Positions 26,017 through 35,800 of a stretch of DNA of 64,000 bases are shown piece by piece (within the stretch, counting starts at the first letter, position 1; each line of letters begins with the position of its first letter). The notes beneath the pieces were generated by a model. It worked only from the letters and a program-made list of their open reading frames with translations. It had not been told where the DNA came from and searched no databases. Origin of the DNA: Bacteroides luti (GTDB lineage: Bacteria; Bacteroidota; Bacteroidia; Bacteroidales; Bacteroidaceae). Made by a program: the position numbers and the translations under genes. Location: the NCBI RefSeq assembly GCF_900128905.1, contig NZ_FQTV01000015.1:1-64000 (forward strand), read 5' to 3'.

Positions 26017-27825
26017 TTATTTTATTTTGTTGCTGTATTTGGTAAATACCTCCGATTTGAAAAGATAGAGATTGTTGTTGTATATCAGTGCAATCTTCTC
26101 TCCATCATTAGAAGACTTCATTATGTAGGTTGAAGAACCGTCCATGCTGAATTTCTTTTCTATTCCGTTTTCAAGAGAAATTGTAGCTAAAGAAGATGTT
26201 AATATTGTAGGATATTGTTCTCCTGTTGCTATTATAGTAGCGAAGTTGCCTACATTATTTGTTGTGACATTGTGCTTTTCAGCAGTTTTGAAGTCAAGAT
26301 AAGTTATGCTATTATTATAGTATGATCCTAATACAATCCCAGAATATAAATCATTAGTAACACCATATTGACCTTTAACATTATAATAATGTTTTAGTTC
26401 TTTTGTTTCTGAATCAACAGTATACACGTCATCCATTTCAAAACCTTTGGTAAGAACAAACATCTTTCCATTGTTGCATATATCAACTTCTCTGGGTATT
26501 AAAGAATTTACCTGATGTGGATCATAAAGCATGCTATTGTCTGAAAGAAACTCGAATTTATCATTTTGTGCTGAGTTTATTGAATATAATTTGTAATTCA
26601 TAAATGTTAATCCCAAACCATTCTCAGCAAATCCTAAAGTGCTTATATAGCTATTGTTTAAGTATTCAGATAAGTCCACTTCTTTAATAAACTTGCCAGT
26701 AGTAGCATCGTAGATATCCATTTTTTCAATATCAGTGCGATAGTTTCTTAATATGTACAAGCAGTTGTTATATCGGTTATAAAAGAAATCACTATAATCG
26801 TTTTGCTTCCAGGCAAGACTTCCTGTAACCGAAAGATCCGTTGTTGAATATTGGGTCAATGTTGATGTGCCAAAGGCTATAATAGTGTATAGCCAACAAT
26901 ATTTTCCATCTTTGGTGAAAAGGAGTTTTTGTCCATTATTGCTTTTCGCTTCTTGCTTTCCTTCATAAACTTTGAGATTAAACGACTCTTTAATTTTAGC
27001 GGAATCAGTGGACTCTACTTCGTATGTAATCGTTGTAGAAATGAATGGAGGTATTTTAATATTAGGAAAATAGATTGTTTTTCTATCTGCTGAATATTCT
27101 GCGGTTAAGTCTATATCCTTATATGATGAATTTATAGATGCAAGTTTTACTTCTCTATTAAATGATATAAATGGAACGGACGTAAGGAAGTTCGTTTGAT
27201 TGTCTTTGCCTATATAATCGATAAGTTTAAGAACCGGACCGGCATCTTGTGTAATTTTTATAGTATGAGTTAATCCAAAATCTGCATTTAAAGTAATGGT
27301 CGCAGTGCGTTCCTCTAACGTTTTATTTTCATCATATTCAATATAAAGGTTATTAGATATAATTTCACATTTAATCCAATCTTCTTTGCATGAGAACTCG
27401 TATTTAACATTTGTATCTATTGATACGCTAAAACTTCCACCTCTATTTTTTACAGATACATCGTTAGTGATTATTCTAAAATAAGCATCTTCTTTAATAG
27501 TGTTCATGCTTAAATTAATGACTCTCTTTTCTCCGCCTTTAAATGCTATCGATTTAGTTTCACTGGTATAGCCTTCTTTTGAGAAAGTGGCGAATGCAAC
27601 ACCTCCGTTTGGTATCACTAAAGTATATTTTCCATCTGAAGATGTTTGGGTATTAATTTTTTCGGAGGATGTTTCAAGTAGTATTTTCACATCGGATAAT
27701 CCTGTTCCCGAAGAATCCGTTATTTTACCGGAAATAGTAACAGGTTCATTTATATCTGTTATAGTACATGAACTTATTAAAAATAGAAAAAGTATTCCAG
27801 TAATTAGAAGATTAAGGTTACGCAT
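26017..27825 (-). CDS. BACON-domain lipoprotein with N-terminal regulatory-like domain and C-terminal beta-propeller-like region
   Basis: A 602-residue surface or periplasmic lipoprotein. The lipobox is ISSC (Cys20). Domain order: a CarboxypepD_reg-like beta sandwich (about 30-105; ISGKITDSSGTGLSDVKILL), a BACON-like domain (about 115-195; FSCKEDWIKCEI, NLYIEYDENKT, ATITLNADFGLTHTIKITQDAG), a bacterial Ig-like stretch (about 195-285), then about 300 residues of repeated short strands with T-D-L/S-V-T-K patterns that look like a beta propeller. BACON domains are linked to glycoprotein or mucin binding, but this is not shown here. It forms a two-gene unit with the outer membrane protein downstream. 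Confidence 0.82.
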   Translation of the reverse strand: MRNLNLLITGILFLFLISSCTITDINEPVTISGKITDSSGTGLSDVKILLETSSEKINTQTSSDGKYTLVIPNGGVAFATFSKEGYTSETKSIAFKGGEKRVINLSMNTIKEDAYFRIITNDVSVKNRGGSFSVSIDTNVKYEFSCKEDWIKCEIISNNLYIEYDENKTLEERTATITLNADFGLTHTIKITQDAGPVLKLIDYIGKDNQTNFLTSVPFISFNREVKLASINSSYKDIDLTAEYSADRKTIYFPNIKIPPFISTTITYEVESTDSAKIKESFNLKVYEGKQEAKSNNGQKLLFTKDGKYCWLYTIIAFGTSTLTQYSTTDLSVTGSLAWKQNDYSDFFYNRYNNCLYILRNYRTDIEKMDIYDATTGKFIKEVDLSEYLNNSYISTLGFAENGLGLTFMNYKLYSINSAQNDKFEFLSDNSMLYDPHQVNSLIPREVDICNNGKMFVLTKGFEMDDVYTVDSETKELKHYYNVKGQYGVTNDLYSGIVLGSYYNNSITYLDFKTAEKHNVTTNNVGNFATIIATGEQYPTILTSSLATISLENGIEKKFSMDGSSTYIMKSSNDGEKIALIYNNNLYLFKSEVFTKYSNKIK

Positions 27826-27852
27826 TTTTTATAGTTAGATTTATTTTTTGTC

Positions 27853-27860
27853 CAAAAATA
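27853..27860 (-). promoter_or_regulatory. Possible -7 box of the BACON lipoprotein unit
   Basis: TATTTTTG on the minus strand, 28 nt upstream of the start codon. The surrounding DNA is very AT-rich, so a chance match is possible. Confidence 0.4.
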
Positions 27861-27980
27861 ATAATACAATTTTAGAAAAAAAATATTTTGTAAATTTAAA
27901 ATTTATGTATTGACTAAAATTACTCATTATATATATTAAAAGAAGCCTCCAATAAAAGTTTTCTCTTCGCGTTTTTGTTG

Positions 27981-27988
27981 TATCTTTG
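27981..27988 (+). promoter_or_regulatory. -7 box of the ABC-F gene
   Basis: TATCTTTG on the plus strand, 33 nt before the ATG at 28022. It overlaps a TTG at 27986 that opens the longest frame, which excludes that TTG as start codon. Confidence 0.7.
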
Positions 27989-28021
27989 CACCTTACAAAG
28001 AAAAGAGACAACAGAAATAAG

Positions 28022-29968
28022 ATGGTTTCAGTAGAAGGATTAAAAGTCGAATTTAATGCCAAAGCGCTTTTCGACGAAGTATCGTATGTTATTAATAAGA
28101 AAGACCGCATTGGTCTGACAGGAAAAAATGGTGCAGGAAAATCTACCATGTTAAAGATCCTGGCCGGAATACAAACTCCCACTGCCGGTACTATTTCTAT
28201 TCCAAAAGATGTTACTATAGGCTACCTTCCTCAGGTGATGATCCTGAGTGATAATTATACGGTAATGGAAGAAGCTGAACAGGCTTTTGGACATATCAAA
28301 GAATTACAGGAAGACATTCAACGGATGAATCAGGAACTGGCTGACAGAACTGATTACGAATCGGAAAGTTATCATAAACTGATTGACCGATTTACTCACG
28401 AAAATGAACGCTTCCTGATGATGGGTGGTACTAATTATCAGGCGGAAATTGAACGCACACTTGCCGGATTAGGTTTTAGCCGGGAGGATTTGTCGCGTCC
28501 AACTTCGGAATTTAGCGGAGGTTGGCGTATGCGTATTGAGCTAGCAAAGCTCTTGCTGAGAAAACCGGATGTCCTTTTACTCGATGAGCCAACAAACCAC
28601 CTGGATATTGAAAGTATTCAGTGGTTGGAGAATTTCCTCGCTACTCGTTGCAATGCGGTGGTATTGGTATCTCACGACCGTGCTTTTCTGGATGGAGTAA
28701 CTACCCGTACTATTGAGATTAATTGCGGAAAAATATATGACTATAAGGTTCCTTATTCACGTTATGTCGAACTTCGGGTAGAACGGAGAGAACAACAAAT
28801 GCGTGCTTATGAGAATCAACAGAAACAGATTCAGGATACGGAAGATTTTATTGAACGTTTCCGGTATAAAGCGACCAAAGCTGTGCAGGTGCAAAGCCGT
28901 ATCAAACAATTAGATAAAATTGTTCGTCTTGAAATTGATGATGAAGATAACTCTTCGTTGAGGCTTAAATTCCCACCTGCTGCCCGTTCTGGAAACTATC
29001 CGATAATTGCTGAGGACTTGAAGAAAGCTTATGGCAATCATGTGGTTTATCATGATGTAAACCTCACAATCAATCGGGGTGAAAAAGTTGCTTTTGTTGG
29101 AAAGAACGGTGAAGGTAAATCTACCTTGGTGAAATGTATTATGGGAGAGATTGACTATGAAGGTAAACTAACTATTGGTCATAACGTACAGATTGGCTAC
29201 TTTGCACAGAATCAGGCTCAGATGCTTGACGAAAGTCTTACTGTCTTTGATACTATTGATTATGTGGCTACTGGAGATATTCGTACTAAGATTCGTGATA
29301 TTCTGGGTGCTTTCATGTTTGGAGGTGAGGCTTCCGACAAAAAGGTTAAGGTTCTTTCTGGCGGTGAACGTACTCGTCTGGCTATGATTAAGTTATTGCT
29401 AGAACCAGTTAATCTGCTTATTCTCGATGAGCCTACCAATCACCTTGATTTACGCACAAAAGATGTGCTTAAGGATGCTATCAGGGATTTTGATGGAACA
29501 GTAATTATTGTTTCTCACGACCGTGAATTTCTCGATGGCCTTGTGACAAAGGTTTATGAATTTGGTGGCGGGGTAGTCAAGGAACATTTGGGCGGTATTT
29601 ATGATTTCCTTCAAAAGAAAAAGATGGATAGTCTTAATGATTTGCAGCGAAAACCCGAATTGTCTGCTTCTCCAACTGCTCAGAATAATGAATCAGAAAC
29701 TGTATCAGAGAATAAACTTTCTTATGAAGCACAGAAAGAACTTAATAAGAAACTGCGTAAACTGGAAAAACAAGTCTCTGATTGCGAAAAGAAAATAGAA
29801 AATCTGGAAGAAAAAATCTCCGCAGTTGAACTTAAGATGGCCACGCCTGAAGGAGCTTCTGACATGGATCTTTATGCTGAACATCAAAAACTGAAGCAGG
29901 ATATGGACCGTGTAGTAGAAGAGTGGGAATCTGCTTCAATAGAACTTGAAGAGGCTAAAGGTGAATAA
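28022..29968 (+). CDS. ABC-F family ATP-binding cassette protein
   Basis: Cytoplasmic ATPase with two ABC domains and no membrane segments, 648 residues. The first domain has Walker A GKNGAGKST (residues 34-42), signature FSGGWRMR and Walker B VLLLDEPTNHLD. The second has GKNGEGKST, LSGGERTR and LLILDEPTNHLD. Between them is a linker (about 235-300) with arginine- and glutamine-rich helices (RVERREQQMRAYENQQKQIQ), the P-site tRNA interaction motif region of ABC-F proteins. A coiled-coil tail (about 560-640) is rich in E and K. ABC-F proteins act on ribosomes in translation quality control or antibiotic resistance; Uup-like architecture fits best. ATG 28022 is used because the upstream TTG lies in the promoter. 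Confidence 0.93.
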   Translation: MVSVEGLKVEFNAKALFDEVSYVINKKDRIGLTGKNGAGKSTMLKILAGIQTPTAGTISIPKDVTIGYLPQVMILSDNYTVMEEAEQAFGHIKELQEDIQRMNQELADRTDYESESYHKLIDRFTHENERFLMMGGTNYQAEIERTLAGLGFSREDLSRPTSEFSGGWRMRIELAKLLLRKPDVLLLDEPTNHLDIESIQWLENFLATRCNAVVLVSHDRAFLDGVTTRTIEINCGKIYDYKVPYSRYVELRVERREQQMRAYENQQKQIQDTEDFIERFRYKATKAVQVQSRIKQLDKIVRLEIDDEDNSSLRLKFPPAARSGNYPIIAEDLKKAYGNHVVYHDVNLTINRGEKVAFVGKNGEGKSTLVKCIMGEIDYEGKLTIGHNVQIGYFAQNQAQMLDESLTVFDTIDYVATGDIRTKIRDILGAFMFGGEASDKKVKVLSGGERTRLAMIKLLLEPVNLLILDEPTNHLDLRTKDVLKDAIRDFDGTVIIVSHDREFLDGLVTKVYEFGGGVVKEHLGGIYDFLQKKKMDSLNDLQRKPELSASPTAQNNESETVSENKLSYEAQKELNKKLRKLEKQVSDCEKKIENLEEKISAVELKMATPEGASDMDLYAEHQKLKQDMDRVVEEWESASIELEEAKGE

Positions 29969-30070
29969 AAAATAATCTTAGAATAAATTTTGTATAAATA
30001 ATATTTTCTCTGTGATTTTTTTCTCAGCTTTGCGTCAAATTGAGAAATAGAATTTAATAAATTAAAATAT

Positions 30071-32104
30071 ATGAAATTGAAGAATTATTTACCGCTGGTT
30101 GCATTCTGTATGATGACTACTGGATGGAATTGCGAAGTGAATGCACAGTTAGCTCCTGGAGTTGACTTTAATAATCTCGATAAGAATGCTTTACCGGGAA
30201 CTAGTTTTTATCAATATGCATGTGGCGGATGGATGGAAAAAAATCCGCTTTCAGGAGAATATTCACGTTTTGGTTCTTTTGATAAGTTGGCCGAAAATAA
30301 TCGTGAACAGTTAAAAGGGCTGATTGAGGGACTTGCTTCAACAAAGAATCAGCCGGGTACAGTTGCACAAAAAATTGGTGATCTTTATAATATTGCCATG
30401 GATAGTGCTAAGCTGAACAAAGAAGGTGCTGCTCCTATTAAACCTTATTTGAAGAAAATTGCTTCTATAAAAGGTAAAACTGCTATCTATCCATTAATCG
30501 CTGAAATGCGCCAGATGGGACTTGATCCATACTTCACTGTTTATGTAAGTGCAGATGACATGAACAGTTCAATGAATATGGTTCACACTTACCAAAGTGG
30601 TATTAGCATGGGTGAACGCGAATATTACCTGGACAACGATGACAAAACAAAAAATATTCGTGAGAAGTATAAATTGCATGTTGCTAAGATGTTCCGTTTG
30701 GCCGGATTCGATAAAGCTTCTGCTGATAAGGCTATGGCATCTGTCATGCTGATTGAAACCCGATTGGCTAAGGCTGCTCGTACAAAGGTTGAATTGAGAG
30801 ATCCTCATGCTAATTACAACAAAATATCAGTTGCTGAACTTAAAAAGCAATATCCTTCTTTTGGATGGGATGTATTCTTTACTAATTTTGGATTGAAAGG
30901 TCTGAAAGAAATCAATATTGGTCAGCCAGCATCAATTAAAGAAGTTGTGGCTATTATTAATTCTTTGCCATTGAAAGATCAGATTGCTTATTTGCAATGG
31001 AAACTGATTGATGCATCAGCTTCTTTCCTTAGCGATGAAATTTATGCCGAAAACTTTGATTTTTACAGCAAGACAATAAATGGTGTTAAGGCGATGAAAC
31101 CTCGCTGGAAACGTGCCGTAGCTGTTGTTGATGGTTCGTTGGGAGAAGCTGTAGGACAAATGTATACCGAAAAATATTTCCCTGCTGCTGCTAAGGAAAG
31201 AATGGTGACTTTAGTTAAAAACCTTCAGATATCATTAGGACAACGTATTCAGAATTTAGCTTGGATGAGCGATGTAACTAAGGCTAAAGCTCAGGAAAAA
31301 CTAGCAGCTTTCACTGTAAAGATTGGATATCCTGATAAATGGAGAGACTATTCTTCACTGCAGATTAAGAATGATTCATACTGGGATAATGCACAACGTG
31401 CAAATCGTTTTGAGCATAATTATATGATTAGTAAAGCTAACAAACCAGTAGATAAGAGTGAGTGGCAGATGACTCCTCAGACAGTGAATGCTTACTATAA
31501 TCCTACAACAAACGAAATTTGTTTCCCTGCCGGAATTCTACAATATCCTTTCTTCGACATGAATGCTGATGATGCCTTTAACTATGGAGCTATTGGTGTG
31601 GTTATCGGACATGAAATGACTCACGGATTTGATGATCAGGGAAGACAATATGATAAAGACGGAAACCTGAAAGACTGGTGGACTGCAGAAGATGCTAAGA
31701 ACTTTGAAGCTCGTGCTGCTGTAATGATAAACTTCTTCGATAAAATTGAAGTTGCTCCTGGAGTACATGCTAACGGTAAGTTTACTCTTGGAGAAAACAT
31801 TGCCGATCATGGTGGATTGCAGGTTGCTTTTAATGCATTTAAAAACGCAACAAAAAATGCTCCTCTTCAAACGATAGATGGTTTCACTCCTGAACAACGT
31901 TTCTTCTTGTCTTATGCAGGTGTATGGGCAAATAATATTCGTCCTGAAGCAATTCTAAGCCGTACAAAGTCAGATCCTCACTCATTGGGTAAATGGCGTG
32001 TTGATGGAGCGCTTCCTCACATTAGCGCATGGTATGATGCTTTCAATATTACAGCAAAAGATGCAATGTATCTTCCTGTTGAAAAGAGAGTATCTATTTG
32101 GTAG
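30071..32104 (+). CDS. M13 family zinc endopeptidase (PepO/neprilysin-like), exported
   Basis: A 677-residue secreted metallopeptidase. The signal peptide is residues 1-25 (cleavage near NAQ). The N-terminal peptidase M13 domain starts SFYQYACGGWMEKNPL. The catalytic domain has the zinc motif HEMTH at residues 514-518 and the third ligand in ENIADHGG (E575), with the conserved NAYYNPTTNEICFPAGILQYPFF upstream and DPHSLGKWRVDGALPH downstream. The C terminus is SIW, where neprilysin-type enzymes usually end CxxW. It should cleave peptides in the periplasm or at the cell surface. It stands alone between two terminated units. Confidence 0.95.
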   Translation: MKLKNYLPLVAFCMMTTGWNCEVNAQLAPGVDFNNLDKNALPGTSFYQYACGGWMEKNPLSGEYSRFGSFDKLAENNREQLKGLIEGLASTKNQPGTVAQKIGDLYNIAMDSAKLNKEGAAPIKPYLKKIASIKGKTAIYPLIAEMRQMGLDPYFTVYVSADDMNSSMNMVHTYQSGISMGEREYYLDNDDKTKNIREKYKLHVAKMFRLAGFDKASADKAMASVMLIETRLAKAARTKVELRDPHANYNKISVAELKKQYPSFGWDVFFTNFGLKGLKEINIGQPASIKEVVAIINSLPLKDQIAYLQWKLIDASASFLSDEIYAENFDFYSKTINGVKAMKPRWKRAVAVVDGSLGEAVGQMYTEKYFPAAAKERMVTLVKNLQISLGQRIQNLAWMSDVTKAKAQEKLAAFTVKIGYPDKWRDYSSLQIKNDSYWDNAQRANRFEHNYMISKANKPVDKSEWQMTPQTVNAYYNPTTNEICFPAGILQYPFFDMNADDAFNYGAIGVVIGHEMTHGFDDQGRQYDKDGNLKDWWTAEDAKNFEARAAVMINFFDKIEVAPGVHANGKFTLGENIADHGGLQVAFNAFKNATKNAPLQTIDGFTPEQRFFLSYAGVWANNIRPEAILSRTKSDPHSLGKWRVDGALPHISAWYDAFNITAKDAMYLPVEKRVSIW

Positions 32105-32130
32105 AAGTAGTTTTCTTTTATAATATTTTT

Positions 32131-32170
32131 GAGGTAAATGTCCAGATTATTGGCATTTACCTCTTTTTTT
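32131..32170 (+). terminator. Terminator of the M13 peptidase gene
   Basis: GAGGTAAATG (32131-32140) pairs with CATTTACCTC (32154-32163), followed by a T run. Confidence 0.9.
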
Positions 32171-32194
32171 CTTTTATCTCTTAATTTAAAACAT

Positions 32195-32202
32195 TACTTT
32201 TG
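32195..32202 (+). promoter_or_regulatory. -7 box of the metal-efflux group
   Basis: TACTTTTG on the plus strand, 18 nt before the ATG at 32221. It contains the TTG that opens the longest frame of the next gene. Confidence 0.7.
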
Positions 32203-32220
32203 TTCCGTAAGAATAAAAGT

Positions 32221-32604
32221 ATGAAAGGGAGAAAATATATCGGTATGTTTTTATTAATGGTCAGCATGCTTGTGCTGATTATACCGGTATTGCCCCATCA
32301 TCACCATTATGATGATGATATTTGTTTTCATCACGATGATGATACTTCAACTCCTGTCCACCATCAATCAAATCCTGATTGTGAAGGCTATTGTATCACT
32401 AATCTTCATTTTTCTGTTCAACATAATAATACGGTTGTTCAACCTTGCTATTTTCAGGTTCTTACATTGTTTACAAGAACAATATTAAATTCATTACTTC
32501 CTCCCAGACTGGAAGTATCCAATCGTTTTTATTGTTATATAGAGTTTCTTCATGGTACGGATATATCCCGTTCCATTAGTCTTCGTGCACCTCCTGTTCT
32601 TTAA
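32221..32604 (+). CDS. Small histidine-rich exported protein
   Basis: A 127-residue protein with an N-terminal hydrophobic segment (about 8-25) that looks like a signal peptide or anchor. A remarkable metal-binding-like stretch follows: HHHHYDDDICFHHDDD and VHHQSNPDCEGYC (about residues 29-60), with ten or so histidines, six aspartates and three cysteines. The rest has no recognisable domain. It is the first gene before an RND metal pump, 217 nt upstream. It could be a periplasmic metal chaperone or buffer for the pump (inference). The ATG at 32221 is used because the frame's upstream TTG start lies inside the -7 box. Confidence 0.78.
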   Translation: MKGRKYIGMFLLMVSMLVLIIPVLPHHHHYDDDICFHHDDDTSTPVHHQSNPDCEGYCITNLHFSVQHNNTVVQPCYFQVLTLFTRTILNSLLPPRLEVSNRFYCYIEFLHGTDISRSISLRAPPVL

Positions 32605-32821
32605 TGTTTTTAGGTAGATTCATTCTGTAATCTGCCTATCTCGACTCTCATCAAATTTATATTAACGAATAAACGGATGAATTTCTGTTGCTTTGTTGTG
32701 ACTGAAAAGTTTTTTTAACTGTATCAAAAAAGAAATATTCTTTCACTATTCGTTATTTATTAGTGATTTTATCATGATGAGATCATTAATCATGTATTAA
32801 TTAAAATAAAGTATATATTTC

Positions 32822-35800
32822 ATGATAGAACGTATCATTCAATTCTCAATAAAAAATAAGTTTATTATTGGGTTATTTATTGTAGCATTGATTGGATGGG
32901 GTACATATTCATTGACTCGTTTACCAATTGATGCTATACCTGATATTACGAATAATCAGGTGCAGATTATCTCAATAGCTCCATCGTTAGCTGTTCAGGA
33001 GGTGGAAAGTGTAATAACTGCACCAATTGAAGTTGCTGTTGCCAATATTCCCGATATTATAGAGCTTCGTTCAATATCCCGTTTAGGGTTATCTGTGGTT
33101 ACTGTTGTTTTTAAAGATAATGTTGATGTCTATTGGGCTCGGCAACAACTAAATGAAAGGTTGAAAGAAGCTGAAGAAGTTATACCTTCAGGTCTGGCAA
33201 AAATAGAATTGGCTCCAATTTCAACAGGGTTGGGAGAGATTTTCCAGTATCGCCTAGCTGTTGAAAAAGGTTACGAACACAAATATACCCCGATGGAATT
33301 GCGCACACTTCAGGATTGGGTAGTGCGTAGAGAAATGCTGGGAACTCCGGGTGTTGCAGAAATTAATAGTTACGGAGGTTTTGTAAAGCAGTATGAGATT
33401 GCAGTAAATCCTGAAAGATTGAGAGCTATGAATCTCACTCTTACAGATATCTTCAATGCTCTCGAAAAGAATAATGAAAATACCGGTAGTGCTTATATTG
33501 ATAAGAAGCCTATGGCTTATTTCATCAGAGGTATCGGACTGGTAAAAACGATAGAAGATATTCAGAAAATTGTTGTTAGGAGTAATTCTTCTGGTATGCC
33601 GGTGTTGATAAGAGATGTTGCTACAGTGCAATATGGTAATGCAACCCGTTATGGTGCTTTTGTTGTCGATACAACAGAATCCGTAGGTGGAGTCGTTATG
33701 ATGCTTAAAGGTGCTAATGCACACAGAGTGATTAAGGATGTTGAGACCCGGATAGAATCCATACAGAAGTCATTGCCAAAGGGGGTGAAGATTGAACCAT
33801 TCCTGAATCGCTCTGATCTTGTAGGTCGTTCTATAAGTACTGTTTCACGCAACTTGATTGAGGGGGCATTGATTGTTATTTTTGTTCTCGTGCTGTTTCT
33901 CGGAAATGTAAGAGCCGGATTGGTCGTAGCTTCGGTAATTCCGCTTTCTATGCTGTTTGCTCTTTCCATGATGAACCTGTTTGGTGTCTCGGGTAATCTT
34001 ATGAGCTTGGGTGCTATCGACTTTGGTTTGATAGTAGATGGAGCTGTGATTATTGTTGAGAGTGTAGTACATCATGTTTCAAAAGCCAGCTCAAAACTTG
34101 ATGGGCGTACACTCACTCAGAATGAGATGGATGAAAGTGTCTTTAAAGCTTCAAGCCGGATAAGAAAAGCTGCAGCATTTGGTGAGATTATTATTCTGAT
34201 AGTGTACTTACCAATCATGGCATTAACGGGCATAGAAGGAAAGATGTTCCAGCCTATGGCATTTGTTGTTTGTTTTGCTATTCTTGGAGCATTTATTCTG
34301 TCTCTTACTTATGTACCGATGGTTTCGGCTCTTTTCCTAGACCGGAAAACAGTGCATAAACGGAACTTCTCCGATAAGCTGATGGATAAAATTCATCGTT
34401 TTTTTAATCCTATCTTTAAGCTTGCTTTAAGAAGAAAGCGTACCGTGTCTATAAGTGCCGTTGTAGCCTTTGTTCTAAGTATGTTCCTGTTCAATTCTTT
34501 AGGAGGTGAATTTATTCCGCAATTAGAAGAAGGAGATCTTGCTGCTGGTGTTATAACATTGCAGGGAGGTTCACTCTCAAATACGGTTGAGGTGGTTGAG
34601 AAAGCAAATAAGATTCTGCTTGATAACTTCCCCGAAATAAAGCATATTGTATGTAAGATTGGTGCCGGCGAAATTCCGACCGACCCTACACCTATGGAAA
34701 CCGGAGATTATATTATTACGCTGAAAGATAAGAGTGAATGGACTTCCGCAGAGACGCGTGAAGAACTGGTTGAGAAGATGGAGGAGAAATTAATACCTCT
34801 TGCAGGAGTTAAGTTTGAATTCCAGCAACCTATTCAAATGCGTTTTAATGAATTGATGTCTGGTTCTAAACAGGATGTGGCCGTTAAAATATTCGGTGAC
34901 GATCTGAATACCTTGGCTGATAAGGCTGTCGATGTGGAAAAAATAATAAAAGAGGTCGATGGTGCCGAAGATATAAGTGTTGAAAAGGTTACGGGATTGG
35001 CTCAGATTCAGGTTAATTATAATCGTGATCGTTTGGCTCAATATGGAATCTCAATCGATGATGTGAATAAAGTCCTTCGATCAGCATTTGCGGGTAGTCA
35101 GGCCGGAGTTGTATACGATGAAGAAAAACGATTCGACCTCGTTGTTCGTCTGGATAAAGATTACCGCCAGAATCTGGATGATGTAAAGAGCTTATCTGTT
35201 GTTGCTCCGAATGGAGAGCAGATACCTTTTGAACAGTTGGCCGATATATCTATCAAGTCTGGTCCGGCACAGGTTTCAAGAGAAGAAACCAAACGTCGTA
35301 TCACTATAGGATTCAATGTCCGTAACAGAGACGTTCAGAGTGTAATTAGTGACGTAACAGCCAAGATAAATAAGCAAATAACCCTTCCTACCGGTTACTA
35401 TATATCTTATGGCGGTCAGTTTAAGAATCTCGAGGCAGCTAAAGACAGACTTGCTATAGCATTACCTATTGCATTGCTTTTAATATTTGTTTTATTGTAC
35501 TTTACTTTCCATTCAGTAAAACAGACTTTATTGATATATACAGCAGTGCCGTTGTCAGCCATTGGAGGTGTTCTTGCATTGTGGATACGTGGAATGAATT
35601 TCTCCATTTCTGCCGGAGTAGGTTTTATTGCTCTGTTTGGTGTGGCCGTGCTCAACGGTATAGTGCTGATATCAGAGTTTAACAGACTGGAAAAGGATGG
35701 TTTTGAAGATATAACGGAAAGGGTTATAAAAGGATTGCAGACTCGTTTGCGACCGGTTATTATGACGGCTGCTGCTGCTTCTCTGGGTTTCTTGCCTATG

